A stretch of 43,456 nt of DNA from Caulobacteraceae bacterium (GCA_025352085.1 JANXUA010000153.1:1-43456); one strand, 5' to 3'. Counted from the first letter of the stretch, positions 25,844 to 33,879 are shown. Program-made: numbers and translations. Notes: generated from the sequence alone by a model not told the origin.

Positions 25844-27340
25844 TCACCCCATCGTCGGGATCACGAAGGCGGAGTCCTCGGTGGCGCCTTCGGGCCAGCG
25901 GGCGGTGATGGTCTTGACCTTGGTGTAGAACTTCACCCCTTCCATGCCGTGCTGGTTGGTGTCGCCAAAGGCGCTGCGCTTCCAGCCGCCGAAGGTGTGA
26001 TAGGCCACCGGCACCGGTATCGGCACATTGATCCCGACCATGCCGACATTGACGCGCGAGGCGAACTCCCGCGCGGCGCGGCCGTTGCGGGTGTAGATGG
26101 CGACGCCATTGCCGTAGGGATGCTCGGACGGCAGGCGCAGGGCGTCCTCGAACGTCTCGGCGCGGACGATCTGGAGCACCGGCCCGAAAATTTCCTCCTG
26201 ATAGGTCTTCATGGTCGGCTTGACGTGGTCGAACAGGGTCGGGCCGACGAAGAAGCCGTTTTCATAGCCCTGGAGGGTAAAGCCGCGGCCATCGACCACC
26301 AGTTCGGCGCCCTCGTCGACGCCCATCTGGATATAGCTTTCGATCTTCTCGCGGTGCGCCGCCGACACCACCGGCCCGTATTGCGCGGCCGGATCGGAGG
26401 ATATGCCGACCTTCAGGGCTTCGATCTCGGCGAGAACCTTTTCGCGCAGGGCGTCGGCGGTCTTGGCGCCGACCGGCACGACGACCGGCAGGGCCATGCA
26501 CCGTTCGCCCGCCGAGCCATAGGCGGCGCCGATCAAATCCTTCACCGCCTGATCCAGATCGGCGTCGGGCAGGATGATGCCGTGGTTCTTGGCCCCGCCC
26601 ATGGCCTGGACGCGCTTTCCGTGCGCCGCGCCGGTCGAATAGACATAGGATGCAATATCCGACGAGCCGACAAAGCTCACCGCGCGGATCAAGGGGTGGG
26701 TCAGGATCGCATCCACCGCGACCTTGTCGCCGTGCATCACATTCAGCACGCCGGCCGGCGCGCCGGCCTCCATGAACAGCTCCGCCAGACGCACCGGCAG
26801 GCTGGGGTCTTTCTCGGAGGGCTTGAGAATGAAGCTGTTGCCGACGGCGGTGGAAATGCCGAACATCCACATCGGAATCATGGCGGGAAAGTTGAACGGG
26901 GTGATGCCGGCGCAGACGCCGAGAGGCTGGCGCATGGAATAGACGTCGATGCCGGGGCCCGCGCCCTCGGTGTATTCACCCTTAAGCACATGCGGGATGC
27001 CGCAGGCGAACTCGATCACCTCCAGGCCGCGTTGAATGTCGCCCCGGCTGTCGGCGATGACCTTGCCGTGCTCGCTGGACAGCAAGTCCGCCAGTTCGTC
27101 CATGCGCGCCTCGACCAGGCGTTTGAATTCGAACAGCACCCGCGCCCGGCGCTGCGGATTGGTCGCCGCCCAGCCGATCTGGGCGCGGGCCGCGGCCTGG
27201 ATGGCTGTGTCCATGTCGGCGACCGTGGCCAGAGCCACCCGCGCCTGGACCTCGCCGGTATTGGGATTGAAGACGTCGCCAAAGCGTGTCCCCGTTCCAG
27301 CCCAGGCCTTGCCGCCCACTAGATGTTGAACCTGCCGCAT
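25844..27340 (-). CDS. mmsA: CoA-acylating methylmalonate-semialdehyde dehydrogenase
   Basis: A 498-residue aldehyde dehydrogenase that turns methylmalonate semialdehyde into propionyl-CoA with NAD+ and CoA. The catalytic cysteine is C281 in [12 protein letters not shown]. The family-specific [21 protein letters not shown] segment, in two parts near 136-155, and the conserved [20 protein letters not shown] (246-265) identify MmsA rather than other aldehyde dehydrogenases. It heads the valine operon on the minus strand and is divergent from a LysR regulator. GAGGAGA precedes the ATG. A relic of a second copy of its 5' end lies beyond the LysR gene at 28362-28397. Confidence 0.97.
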   Translation of the reverse strand: MRQVQHLVGGKAWAGTGTRFGDVFNPNTGEVQARVALATVADMDTAIQAAARAQIGWAATNPQRRARVLFEFKRLVEARMDELADLLSSEHGKVIADSRGDIQRGLEVIEFACGIPHVLKGEYTEGAGPGIDVYSMRQPLGVCAGITPFNFPAMIPMWMFGISTAVGNSFILKPSEKDPSLPVRLAELFMEAGAPAGVLNVMHGDKVAVDAILTHPLIRAVSFVGSSDIASYVYSTGAAHGKRVQAMGGAKNHGIILPDADLDQAVKDLIGAAYGSAGERCMALPVVVPVGAKTADALREKVLAEIEALKVGISSDPAAQYGPVVSAAHREKIESYIQMGVDEGAELVVDGRGFTLQGYENGFFVGPTLFDHVKPTMKTYQEEIFGPVLQIVRAETFEDALRLPSEHPYGNGVAIYTRNGRAAREFASRVNVGMVGINVPIPVPVAYHTFGGWKRSAFGDTNQHGMEGVKFYTKVKTITARWPEGATEDSAFVIPTMG

Positions 27341-27401
27341 GGCCGTCTCCTCTTGCTATTGCGTCTGCTAGCACTCGCGAGCGACTTGGGGTAATGCAAA
27401 C

Positions 27402-27421
27402 TTGCGGGTCTTTAGCCGCAA
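27402..27421. promoter_or_regulatory. Inverted repeat in the mmsA/LysR divergent promoter
   Basis: TTGCGG and CCGCAA flank an 8-base spacer, a perfect interrupted palindrome 14 bases ahead of the LysR start. It overlaps a second arrangement, GCAA-AC-TTGC at 27396-27405. Divergent regulators of the LysR type usually bind such sites between the two promoters, so this is the best candidate operator for the valine operon. Confidence 0.5.
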
Positions 27422-27434
27422 AAATGCGGCGCCG

Positions 27435-28316
27435 ATGCAGAATTGGGACGATCTCAGATATTTCATTGTGGCGGCGCGCGCTGGATCGCTCACCGCAGCC
27501 GCTCGGCAGTTGGGCATCGACGCGGCGACGGTGGGCCGCCGGATAAGCCGTCTGGAGAGTGAGCTCAAAAGCACGCTGATCGTGCGCTCGCGCAGCGGTC
27601 TCGAACTGACCGCCGCTGGCGCCCGGCTGCTTGAGGCCGGCATCGTCGCCGAATCGGCCATGATCGCCACCGCCCGCGTGGGAGAGCCCGATGTCGTCGG
27701 CGGCACCGTGCGGATCAGCGCCGCCGAGGGCTTCGGAACAGTCGTTCTGGCGCCGGCCCTGCCGGACCTGAGACGCCAGCGGCCGAATCTGCGGATCGAA
27801 CTGGCGGCTCATGCCGGCTTCCTGTCACCCACGCGGCGAGAAGTCGACATTGCGATCACCCTGAGCGCGCCGACCGACCGCAGGCTGGTCGTCGAATCGC
27901 TGACCGACTATCAGCTGGCGATATACGGCTCGCCCGCCTACCTAGAGCGCGCCTGCCGTCCCGCCAGGCTGGCCGACCTGCATCGGCACGAACTCGTCGG
28001 CTACATCGACGACATGATCTTCGCCTCGGAACTGCGCTACCTCGACGAACTCGACCCGATGCTCCGTACTGGTCTCGCAAGTTCGTCCATCGGCGCCCAG
28101 AGGTCGATCATCGCTGCCGGCGGAGGCCTCGGCGTCCTGCCCTGCTTCATGGCCGTCGGGCTCGAAAGGGTTCTGCCCGAAATACTGGTGACCCGGCGCT
28201 TCTGGATGAGCACGCATCACGACGTCAGCGACACGGCGCGACTGAGAGCCCTGCGCGAATGGATAAGGCTGGTGGTCCAAAGCCGGGCGGGTGCGCTGTG
28301 TCCGTTTGAAGCCTAA
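27435..28316 (+). CDS. LysR-type transcriptional regulator of the valine operon
   Basis: A 293-residue regulator. Residues 1-60 form the winged helix-turn-helix (WDDLRYFIVAARAGSLTAAA, then QLGIDAATVGRRISRLES), followed by a type 2 periplasmic-binding fold with VRISAAEGFGTVVLAPAL and a late IAAGGGLGVLPCFMA segment. The ATG at 27435 is chosen because it begins at the DNA-binding domain; a frame start at 27402 lies inside the operator. Divergence from mmsA suggests it controls that operon, probably with a valine-pathway intermediate as effector; this is inference. The gene sits between mmsA and a relic mmsA start, so it may have been inserted there. Confidence 0.9.
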   Translation: MQNWDDLRYFIVAARAGSLTAAARQLGIDAATVGRRISRLESELKSTLIVRSRSGLELTAAGARLLEAGIVAESAMIATARVGEPDVVGGTVRISAAEGFGTVVLAPALPDLRRQRPNLRIELAAHAGFLSPTRREVDIAITLSAPTDRRLVVESLTDYQLAIYGSPAYLERACRPARLADLHRHELVGYIDDMIFASELRYLDELDPMLRTGLASSSIGAQRSIIAAGGGLGVLPCFMAVGLERVLPEILVTRRFWMSTHHDVSDTARLRALREWIRLVVQSRAGALCPFEA

Positions 28317-28334
28317 GCGGCTGTATATCGTCAA

Positions 28335-28394
28335 TTAAATATAGGGTCCCCGGGTATCCATCTTGCCGCCCACAAAATGCTGGGTCTGCCGCAT
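28335..28394 (-). pseudogene. Relic of a second mmsA 5' end
   Basis: On the minus strand an ATG at 28394 opens a 19-codon frame reading MRQTQHFVGGK followed by unrelated residues and a TAA at 28335-28337. The first 11 codons copy the start of the intact MmsA ([11 protein letters not shown]). Over 28362-28397, 30 of 36 bases match the mmsA start region, including 12-base exact blocks at both ends. A GGGGAG ribosome-binding site still precedes the ATG. Similarity stops after codon 11. It is most simply a truncated duplicate of mmsA, or the original mmsA start separated from its body by insertion of the LysR gene. Confidence 0.75.
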
Positions 28395-28475
28395 GGCTCT
28401 CAACTCCCCTTGAACCGGTCGGGCGGCGCTCCTTTTAGCGTTTTCAGCCGCCGTCGCGTTAATAGTGAGCTAGTT

Positions 28476-28488
28476 TATTATCATAATA
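28476..28488. promoter_or_regulatory. AT-rich inverted repeat upstream of purE
   Basis: TATTAT-C-ATAATA is a perfect 6-bp inverted repeat in the only AT-rich stretch of the region (about 28460-28490), some 145 bases ahead of purE and 80 bases upstream of the relic mmsA start. It could contain a minus-10 element or a regulator site. Confidence 0.38.
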
Positions 28489-28631
28489 GAGTCGCACGGT
28501 CGCGAATGCAAATTCACGCCGCCCGTCAACGGCGATATTGACCAACCCACGTCATAGGCGTTGCGGGTTGGGGCGCCTCGCCTGTAGTTTGAAGCGATGT
28601 CGGCGGCATTCGCCATTTCGGGGACAGCTTC

Positions 28632-29120
28632 ATGCCTAATCGCCCGCGCGTGGCCATCATCATGGGCAGCCGATCCGATTGGCCGACCATGAAGGCCGCC
28701 GCCGCCAGTCTCGACGCGCTCGGGATCGCCTACGAGGCCAAGGTGATTTCCGCCCACCGCACGCCAGACCGGTTGTACGCCTTCGCCAAGGGGGCGTCGG
28801 CCGCGGGCTTCAAGGTGATCATCGCCGGCGCCGGCGGCGCGGCCCATCTGCCGGGCATGGCCGCCTCGATGACCGATCTGCCGGTGCTGGGCGTGCCGGT
28901 TCAGTCCAAGGCGTTGAACGGCCTCGATTCCCTGCTGTCGATCGTGCAGATGCCGGGCGGAATACCTGTGGCGACCCTCGCCGTGGGCGAAGCGGGCGCG
29001 CGCAACGCCGGCCTGCTGGCCGGGCAGATCCTGGCCCTGTCCGATGAGGCCTTGGCCGGGAGGATCGCCGAATTTCGCGCCGCCCAGACCGCCGCGGTGC
29101 CCGAAAGCGTCGAGGACTAG
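28632..29120 (+). CDS. purE: N5-carboxyaminoimidazole ribonucleotide mutase
   Basis: A 162-residue class I PurE, which moves the carboxylate of N5-CAIR to give CAIR in purine synthesis. The nucleotide-binding loop [10 protein letters not shown] (11-20) and the catalytic histidine H42 in [10 protein letters not shown] are clear, as are the [14 protein letters not shown] stretch (about 75-88) and [21 protein letters not shown] in two parts further on. It is followed after 9 bases by purK, the usual pair. The ATG at 28632 begins at the family N-terminus. Confidence 0.97.
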   Translation: MPNRPRVAIIMGSRSDWPTMKAAAASLDALGIAYEAKVISAHRTPDRLYAFAKGASAAGFKVIIAGAGGAAHLPGMAASMTDLPVLGVPVQSKALNGLDSLLSIVQMPGGIPVATLAVGEAGARNAGLLAGQILALSDEALAGRIAEFRAAQTAAVPESVED

Positions 29121-29129
29121 GGGCCTCGC

Positions 29130-30215
29130 ATGGCGACATTTCCCCTTCCTCCCGGCTCGATGATCGGCATTCTGGGCGGCGGCCAGCTGGGCCGGATGCT
29201 CGCGCTGGCCGCCGCGCGCCTGGGGCTCGGCGTCACCATTCTGACGCCGGAAGCCGGAGCACCCGCCGCCGCAGTTTCGGCGCGAACCATTGTCGCCCCC
29301 TACAATGACGCCGCCGCGCTGAACGACATGGCCGCGACCTGCCAGGTCATCACCTTCGAGTTTGAAAATATCCCCGCCAACGCGCTCGATGCGCTCGCGC
29401 GGATGGGCGCCGCCCTGGCGCCCGGCCCGCGCGCCTTGGCGGTCGCCCAGGACCGGTTTGACGAAAAGACCTTCCTCAACGGCGCCGGCGCGCCGACGGT
29501 CGCCTTCGCCGCCGTGGATTCGATCGACGATCTCAGGGACGCCCTGCAGACCCTGGGCGCCCCACTGCTGCTCAAAACCCGCCGGGGCGGCTACGACGGC
29601 AAGGGGCAGGTGTGGGTCTCCCGCGCCGACGACGTCGAGGTGGCCATGGCTCAGCTTGGCCATCGTCCGTGCATCGCCGAGGCGCCGGCGGATTTTCGGC
29701 GCGAGCTGGCGATCATCGCGGCGCGGGCGCGCGACGGCGAGATCGCCGTCTATCCCTTGACCGAGAGCCACCATGAGAACGGCATATTGCGCCGCACCAG
29801 CGCGCCGGCGCGCGCCGCGCCTCCCGTGATCGCCTCGGTGGAACGGATCGCCGCGACCATCCTTTCGACCCTCGACTATGTCGGGGTGATGGGCATTGAA
29901 CTGTTCGAGCGCGACGACGGCGCGCTCTTGGTCAACGAATTCGCGCCGCGCGTGCACAACACCGGCCACTGGACCCTGGACGGCTGCGAGGTCGATCAGT
30001 TCGAACAGCACATCCGCGCCGTGGCCGGCTGGCCGCTGGGGCCCACCGCCGCGACCCACCATGTGGAAATGACCAACCTGCTGGGCGATGAGGCCAACGA
30101 TTGGGAAAAACTCGCCCGCGAGCCCGAAACCCGGCTCTGGCTGTACGGCAAGGGCGAGGCGCGTCGCGGCCGCAAGATGGGCCACGTCAACCGCTTGCGG
30201 GCGCTGGACCGTTAA
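29130..30215 (+). CDS. purK: N5-carboxyaminoimidazole ribonucleotide synthase
   Basis: A 361-residue ATP-grasp enzyme that carboxylates AIR with bicarbonate and ATP. The N-terminal domain carries IGILGGGQLGRMLALAAARLG (in two pieces, about 11-31). The ATP-grasp core has LLKTRRGGYDGKGQ (about 148-161), an ELFERDDGALLVNEFAPRVHN region near 256-276 with the metal-binding glutamate and Asn, and NTGHWTLDGCEVDQFEQH, all PurK hallmarks. It is co-transcribed with purE and converges with the COQ9 gene 12 bases beyond its stop, which leaves no room for a terminator. Confidence 0.97.
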   Translation: MATFPLPPGSMIGILGGGQLGRMLALAAARLGLGVTILTPEAGAPAAAVSARTIVAPYNDAAALNDMAATCQVITFEFENIPANALDALARMGAALAPGPRALAVAQDRFDEKTFLNGAGAPTVAFAAVDSIDDLRDALQTLGAPLLLKTRRGGYDGKGQVWVSRADDVEVAMAQLGHRPCIAEAPADFRRELAIIAARARDGEIAVYPLTESHHENGILRRTSAPARAAPPVIASVERIAATILSTLDYVGVMGIELFERDDGALLVNEFAPRVHNTGHWTLDGCEVDQFEQHIRAVAGWPLGPTAATHHVEMTNLLGDEANDWEKLAREPETRLWLYGKGEARRGRKMGHVNRLRALDR

Positions 30216-30227
30216 CGAAACCCGGCG

Positions 30228-30872
30228 TCAAGCCGATCCGTAACGCCAACGCCCCAGGGTCCCGGCCAACCGGCTGGCGACATCGCCGGGTTTGATCCCA
30301 GCTTTCCACTTCTCGAACCGCATCACCGCCTCGATCCGCCCGTCGAGGTGGGCGGCGGAGGCGTTGGCGCCCATCGCCTGATGCACCGCCAGGGTCGAGA
30401 TCAATATCTCCGCCAGCAGGGCGCGCTTGGAGTAGTGATTTTCGTCCGTCGCCGTATCCCCGGCCCAGCGCCACAGACCATCGGCGCTCGCCCAGGCCAG
30501 CCGCAGGCCCAGCGGCGCGTTGAGCGGCAGGGCGAGGAAGCCCGACCAGCGACGAACCGCTTCGCCGTCGGCCATCGCCGCTTCGCAGCGGGCGAGCACG
30601 CCATTGCGGATCCGCTCGCGCACCTTCAGGATCTTTGGATCGATCCTGGCAAGAGCGGTCAACGCGGCGGCGTCATGGCGACGGGCGAGCAGGGCGGCCA
30701 GGTCGCGCGGGCCGCCGGGCAGGAGCAGTTCGGCTTCGGCGGCGCTTAAGCCCGCATCCTTCGCCGCGGCCGCGATCAGGCGACGCGTCCAGCCCAGTGT
30801 GGGCGCGTGCGGCAGGGCGGCGCTGAGCAAGCGCGCCTCGGTCTCGTTAGCCCAGTTGTTGATTGCGGTCAT
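30228..30872 (-). CDS. COQ9 family protein
   Basis: A 214-residue protein with the COQ9 C-terminal domain: [20 protein letters not shown] (about 118-138), [19 protein letters not shown] (about 148-166) and the terminal [13 protein letters not shown]. The N-terminal part has the TetR-like helix bundle seen in mitochondrial COQ9 ([22 protein letters not shown]). COQ9 binds lipids and supports the COQ7 hydroxylation step in ubiquinone synthesis; alphaproteobacterial members are thought to do the same. It is divergent from rpsU over about 130 bases and convergent with purK. Confidence 0.9.
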   Translation of the reverse strand: MTAINNWANETEARLLSAALPHAPTLGWTRRLIAAAAKDAGLSAAEAELLLPGGPRDLAALLARRHDAAALTALARIDPKILKVRERIRNGVLARCEAAMADGEAVRRWSGFLALPLNAPLGLRLAWASADGLWRWAGDTATDENHYSKRALLAEILISTLAVHQAMGANASAAHLDGRIEAVMRFEKWKAGIKPGDVASRLAGTLGRWRYGSA

Positions 30873-30940
30873 GGCAAACGCCTATACGCCCGGGACGCCA
30901 TGGACAAAAGCGGCGACCTCTGCTATCTGCCGCGCCTCGT

Positions 30941-30986
30941 TCCGGAGGGGTCCTTCCGGATTGGCAATCCCGCGATCCGCGCGGGA
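30941..30986 (+). promoter_or_regulatory. Two-hairpin leader of rpsU
   Basis: Two adjacent stem-loops lie just ahead of the rpsU ribosome-binding site. The first pairs TCCGGA (30941-30946) with TCCGGA (30955-30960), and can extend inward by a G-U and a G-C pair. The second pairs TCCCGCG (30968-30974) with CGCGGGA (30980-30986). The AGGAG sequence follows at 30993. Such a leader could be an autoregulatory or RNA-stability element; no known riboswitch class was recognised. Confidence 0.5.
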
Positions 30987-31002
30987 ACCGACAGGAGCAC
31001 CG

Positions 31003-31239
31003 GTGGTTCAGATTTTCGTCCGCGACAATAATGTCGATCAAGCGCTCAAGGCGCTGAAGAAGAAGATGCAACGCGAAGGCTCGTTCCGCGAAATGAAGCG
31101 GCACGTTCACTACGAAAAGCCGTCTGAAAAACGCGCCCGCCAAAAGGCCGAGGCCGTCCGCCGCGCCCGCAAGATGGCCCGCAAGCGCATGCAGCGCGAA
31201 GGCCTGATCGCCGCGCCGAAGAAAGTCGTCCGCGCCTAA
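31003..31239 (+). CDS. rpsU: 30S ribosomal protein S21
   Basis: A 78-residue S21. The sequence after the start, [20 protein letters not shown], and the basic helices with [20 protein letters not shown] and a long Arg/Lys tail are diagnostic. The start is a GTG at 31003, five bases after AGGAG (30993-30997); no ATG is available at the right place. Alphaproteobacterial S21 carries a longer C-terminal extension than the E. coli protein, as here ([16 protein letters not shown]). S21 sits near the anti-Shine-Dalgarno region of 16S rRNA. The stop codon overlaps the stop of the convergent hydrolase gene. Confidence 0.96.
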   Translation: MVQIFVRDNNVDQALKALKKKMQREGSFREMKRHVHYEKPSEKRARQKAEAVRRARKMARKRMQREGLIAAPKKVVRA

Positions 31240-32132
31240 ACAAGGGCGCTGTGCGCCGCGGCGCATACGTGCTCGACGCCCCGCACAATCGCCGGCGCAT
31301 AGGTGGCGTTGAGCATGGTCGCGTGGCTCGCGCCGGCCACATATTCGATTGAGCCCGCGCGGGATGCGCGGGCCGGCGCCACTTGCAGGGCCTTCAACGG
31401 ATTGGCGCTTTCCGCCGCGCCCGCCAAAATCACCGCCACCGGCCAATCGGGATCAAGCACGCCGGCCTCGCGCGCCTCGCGCGACGTTTCCGACCACTGC
31501 GTCACCTCCTCGGCCGCCCAGCGATTGTGCTCGGTGTCGCCAAAGGCCCAGCGCTTTTCCTCCTTCGCCGCGCCGGTCAGACCAATCTGGTCGCCAAGGG
31601 CGGTGGCGGCGAGGGGCTTGAACAGGCCCGTGCCCGCCCCCCAGGCAAAGGCGCGCGCCACGTGGCCGAACTGTCCGATGCCGACGCTGATCAGATTTGA
31701 ATCCATGGCTTCGGGCGTAACCGCGTCCACCAACACGAGACCGACAATCCGCGCTGGGTTGCGCCGCGCGAACAGGCGCGTGTGCAGACCGGCCATGGAG
31801 TGGCCGCACACGATGAGCGGCCCGACCTCGCCCGTCACGACGAGCAGACGCTCCAGATCGGCGACGATGGCCAAGCCGTCGCGCGGCGCGGCGCCCGGAT
31901 CGGACCGACCGAGCCCGGCGCGATCATAGGCCAACGAGCGATAGTTCGCCGCCCCAAGCGCGTCCTGCACCGCCGCCCAGTCCGCCGAAAACCCAAACGC
32001 CCCGGCCTCGAGAAGAACCAGGGGATAGGGCGAATCGACCGGTCCGCCGAAAATAGCGTGCAGAGCGCGGCCATCGCCGATCGGCGCCATCCGGCCCCGT
32101 AGCGGGGGCGTCGTAATGTCAGAGACCATCAC
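31236..32132 (-). CDS. Alpha/beta hydrolase, last gene of the transhydrogenase operon
   Basis: A 298-residue alpha/beta hydrolase. The nucleophile elbow is CGHSMAG with S112, the acid is probably the Asp in [10 protein letters not shown], and the catalytic histidine lies in AGASHATML near the C-terminus. An [10 protein letters not shown] segment replaces the common HG oxyanion loop. It has no signal peptide, and the long cap between residues 140 and 230 suits a carboxylesterase or similar enzyme on a small ester; the substrate is unknown. It begins 8 bases after the pntB stop, so it should be co-transcribed. Initiation at the second methionine is possible. Its stop overlaps that of rpsU on the other strand. 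Confidence 0.85.
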   Translation of the reverse strand: MMVSDITTPPLRGRMAPIGDGRALHAIFGGPVDSPYPLVLLEAGAFGFSADWAAVQDALGAANYRSLAYDRAGLGRSDPGAAPRDGLAIVADLERLLVVTGEVGPLIVCGHSMAGLHTRLFARRNPARIVGLVLVDAVTPEAMDSNLISVGIGQFGHVARAFAWGAGTGLFKPLAATALGDQIGLTGAAKEEKRWAFGDTEHNRWAAEEVTQWSETSREAREAGVLDPDWPVAVILAGAAESANPLKALQVAPARASRAGSIEYVAGASHATMLNATYAPAIVRGVEHVCAAAHSALV

Positions 32133-32140
32133 ACCTCGCG

Positions 32141-33553
32141 CTACAACGCCTTAACGATCCCCTCGACCATCTTCTTGGCGTCAGAGAACAGCATCATGGT
32201 GTTGTCGCGGAAGAAGAGCTCGTTCTCCACACCGGCGTAGCCGGAGCCCATACCGCGCTTGATGAAGAGCACCGTGCGAGCCTTTTCCACGTCCAGGATC
32301 GGCATGCCGAAGATCGGGCTCTTGGGATCGGTCTTGGCGGCGGGATTGGTGACGTCGTTGGCCCCGATCACGAAGGCGACGTCGGCGGTGGCGAATTCGG
32401 AATTGATGTCCTCAAGCTCGAACACTTCGTCGTAGGGGACATTGGCCTCGGCCAGCAAAACGTTCATGTGTCCGGGCATACGGCCAGCGACCGGATGGAT
32501 AGCGTATTTCACCTCCACGCCCTCCGCCTTCAGGCGATCGGCCATTTCGCGCAGGGCGTGCTGGGCCTGGGCGACGGCCATGCCATAGCCAGGGACGATG
32601 ATCACCTTAGACGCGTTCTTCATGATGAAGGCGGCGTCGTCGGCCGAGCCCTGCTTCACGGGGCGGGTCTCGACCGCACCGCCCGCCGCCGCGCCGGTTT
32701 CGCCGCCGAAGCCGCCCAGAATCACCGAGATGAAGGAGCGATTCATGCCCTTGCACATGATGTAGGAAAGGATGGCGCCGGACGAGCCGACGAGGGCGCC
32801 GGTGATGATCAGGGTGATGTTGGCCAGGGTGAATCCGAGCGCCGCCGCCGCCCAGCCCGAATAGCTGTTGAGCATGGAGACCACCACCGGCATGTCGGCG
32901 CCGCCGATGGGAATGATCAGCGTGATCCCGGCCAAGAGGGCCAAGGCGAAGATCGCCCAGAACGCCCACAAGGCGTGGCCGCCGCTCAGCACCAAGACGA
33001 CGACCAGAACGACGACCGCCGCGGCGATGGCGAGATTGAGCAAATGTCGGACCGGCAGCATGATAGGCGCGCCGGACATATTGCCGTTGAGCTTGGCGAA
33101 AGCGATCAGCGAACCGGTGAAGGTGATGGCCCCGATGGCGAGACCAGCGGAAAGCTCGATCAGGCTTTCCAGCTTGATGCCGGCGCCCTCGTTGATGCCG
33201 TAGGCGGCGGGCGTATAGATCGCCGCTACGGCGACCAGGCAGGCGGCCAGGCCGACCAGGGAGTGAAACGCCGCCACCAGCTGCGGCATGGCGGTCATGG
33301 CCACGCGCCGAGCAATCACCGCGCCGACCGTGCCGCCGATGGCGACGCCCACGCCGATCAGGCCGAGGGTGACGGTGTCCAGCGCGCCGTTCCGCCACAG
33401 CGTGGCCAGGGTGACGGCGACCGCGATGGCCATGCCGATCATGCCCATCTGATTGCCCCGCCGGCTGGTCACCGGACTGGACAGACCCCGTAGCGCCAGA
33501 ATGAACAGGACGCCGCAGAGGAGATAAGCGAGGGACGCGAGGTTGGCGTTCAT
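32141..33553 (-). CDS. pntB: NAD(P) transhydrogenase subunit beta
   Basis: A 470-residue subunit with nine or so membrane helices (about 1-260) and the cytoplasmic NADP(H)-binding domain III (about 290-470). Domain III shows VIIVPGYGMAVAQAQHAL, VKYAIHPVAGRMPGHMNVLL, an EFATADVAFVIGANDVTNP region and a terminal KRGMGSGYAGVENELF. The enzyme couples proton entry to hydride transfer from NADH to NADP+. The ATG at 33553 overlaps the stop of the small membrane-protein gene by 4 bases, an unusual neighbour between the alpha and beta genes. A perfect 10-bp hairpin lies about 20 bases upstream of the start. Confidence 0.96.
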   Translation of the reverse strand: MNANLASLAYLLCGVLFILALRGLSSPVTSRRGNQMGMIGMAIAVAVTLATLWRNGALDTVTLGLIGVGVAIGGTVGAVIARRVAMTAMPQLVAAFHSLVGLAACLVAVAAIYTPAAYGINEGAGIKLESLIELSAGLAIGAITFTGSLIAFAKLNGNMSGAPIMLPVRHLLNLAIAAAVVVLVVVLVLSGGHALWAFWAIFALALLAGITLIIPIGGADMPVVVSMLNSYSGWAAAALGFTLANITLIITGALVGSSGAILSYIMCKGMNRSFISVILGGFGGETGAAAGGAVETRPVKQGSADDAAFIMKNASKVIIVPGYGMAVAQAQHALREMADRLKAEGVEVKYAIHPVAGRMPGHMNVLLAEANVPYDEVFELEDINSEFATADVAFVIGANDVTNPAAKTDPKSPIFGMPILDVEKARTVLFIKRGMGSGYAGVENELFFRDNTMMLFSDAKKMVEGIVKAL

Positions 33554-33879
33554 GGCGCTTTTCCAATCCCGCCAACGCTCTCAACAGTCAGCTGAGAGCG
33601 TTTCTTTTGCAAAAAACGCGGAACTAGAACCCACTGAACCATGCCGCCCACAAGAAAGATGGCTGCAACCCACCAGTGATCACTCCAAACCTCAAAGACC
33701 ACGAGCGCGACCCATAGCAACATAAGTCCCGGCTTGAGGATGAAACGTTCGACCCACCGTCTGGATGTTGGTTTCAAAAATGAGCCAAAAATTCCTATTC
33801 CGACCGGCAAACCGCCCAACAGCAGCAACCCTGCGGCGGCGGTGAATATATTGAGTAAGGATGGAGAAGCCGCGTTCAC
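33550..33879 (-). CDS. Unrecognised three-helix membrane protein inside the pnt operon (109 aa)
   Basis: A 109-residue protein starting with GTG at 33879, whose initiation overlaps the pntAB stop (GTGA), while its own stop overlaps the pntB start (ATGA). AGGAGAAGG inside the end of pntAB is a strong ribosome-binding site for it. Three hydrophobic segments are seen: IFTAAAGLLLLGGLPVGIGI (about 11-30), ILKPGLMLLWVALVVFEVW (about 48-66) and WWVAAIFLVGGMVQWVLVP (about 71-89), with a basic tail QKKRSQ. It is Trp-rich and matches no family I know. Base composition is unlike its surroundings: about 52% GC over 33601-33840 by hand count, against 75-80% in sampled lines of pntB. This suggests recent arrival. 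Function is unknown; an accessory transhydrogenase subunit is possible. Confidence 0.72.
   Translation of the reverse strand: MNAASPSLLNIFTAAAGLLLLGGLPVGIGIFGSFLKPTSRRWVERFILKPGLMLLWVALVVFEVWSDHWWVAAIFLVGGMVQWVLVPRFLQKKRSQLTVESVGGIGKAP
33574..33602. promoter_or_regulatory. Perfect 10-bp hairpin ahead of pntB
   Basis: AACGCTCTCA (33574-33583) and TGAGAGCGTT (33593-33602) are exact reverse complements around a 9-base loop, inside the 3' end of the small membrane-protein gene and about 20 bases from the pntB ATG. On the plus strand a T-rich run (TTTCTTTT) follows, making a textbook intrinsic terminator for transcripts in the opposite direction. On the coding strand it is a strong stem without a U-tract. 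Confidence 0.6.

Larger units (their letters stand above)
28317..28631. other. 315-base region between LysR and purE
   Basis: This stretch holds the relic of an mmsA 5' end (28335-28394), a tight AT-rich inverted repeat TATTAT-C-ATAATA (28476-28488) that probably belongs to a promoter or operator for purE or for the lost gene, and about 130 bases before purE without recognisable elements. No RNA gene is visible. Confidence 0.5.

Noticed and set aside
25667-25847. N-terminal extension of the isobutyryl-CoA dehydrogenase
   Set aside because: The extra frame is the translation of the hairpin-rich repeat and does not resemble any acyl-CoA dehydrogenase N-terminus or targeting sequence.
28470-30185. 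571-codon open frame on the minus strand
   Set aside because: Antisense to purE and purK, both of which are intact and unmistakable.
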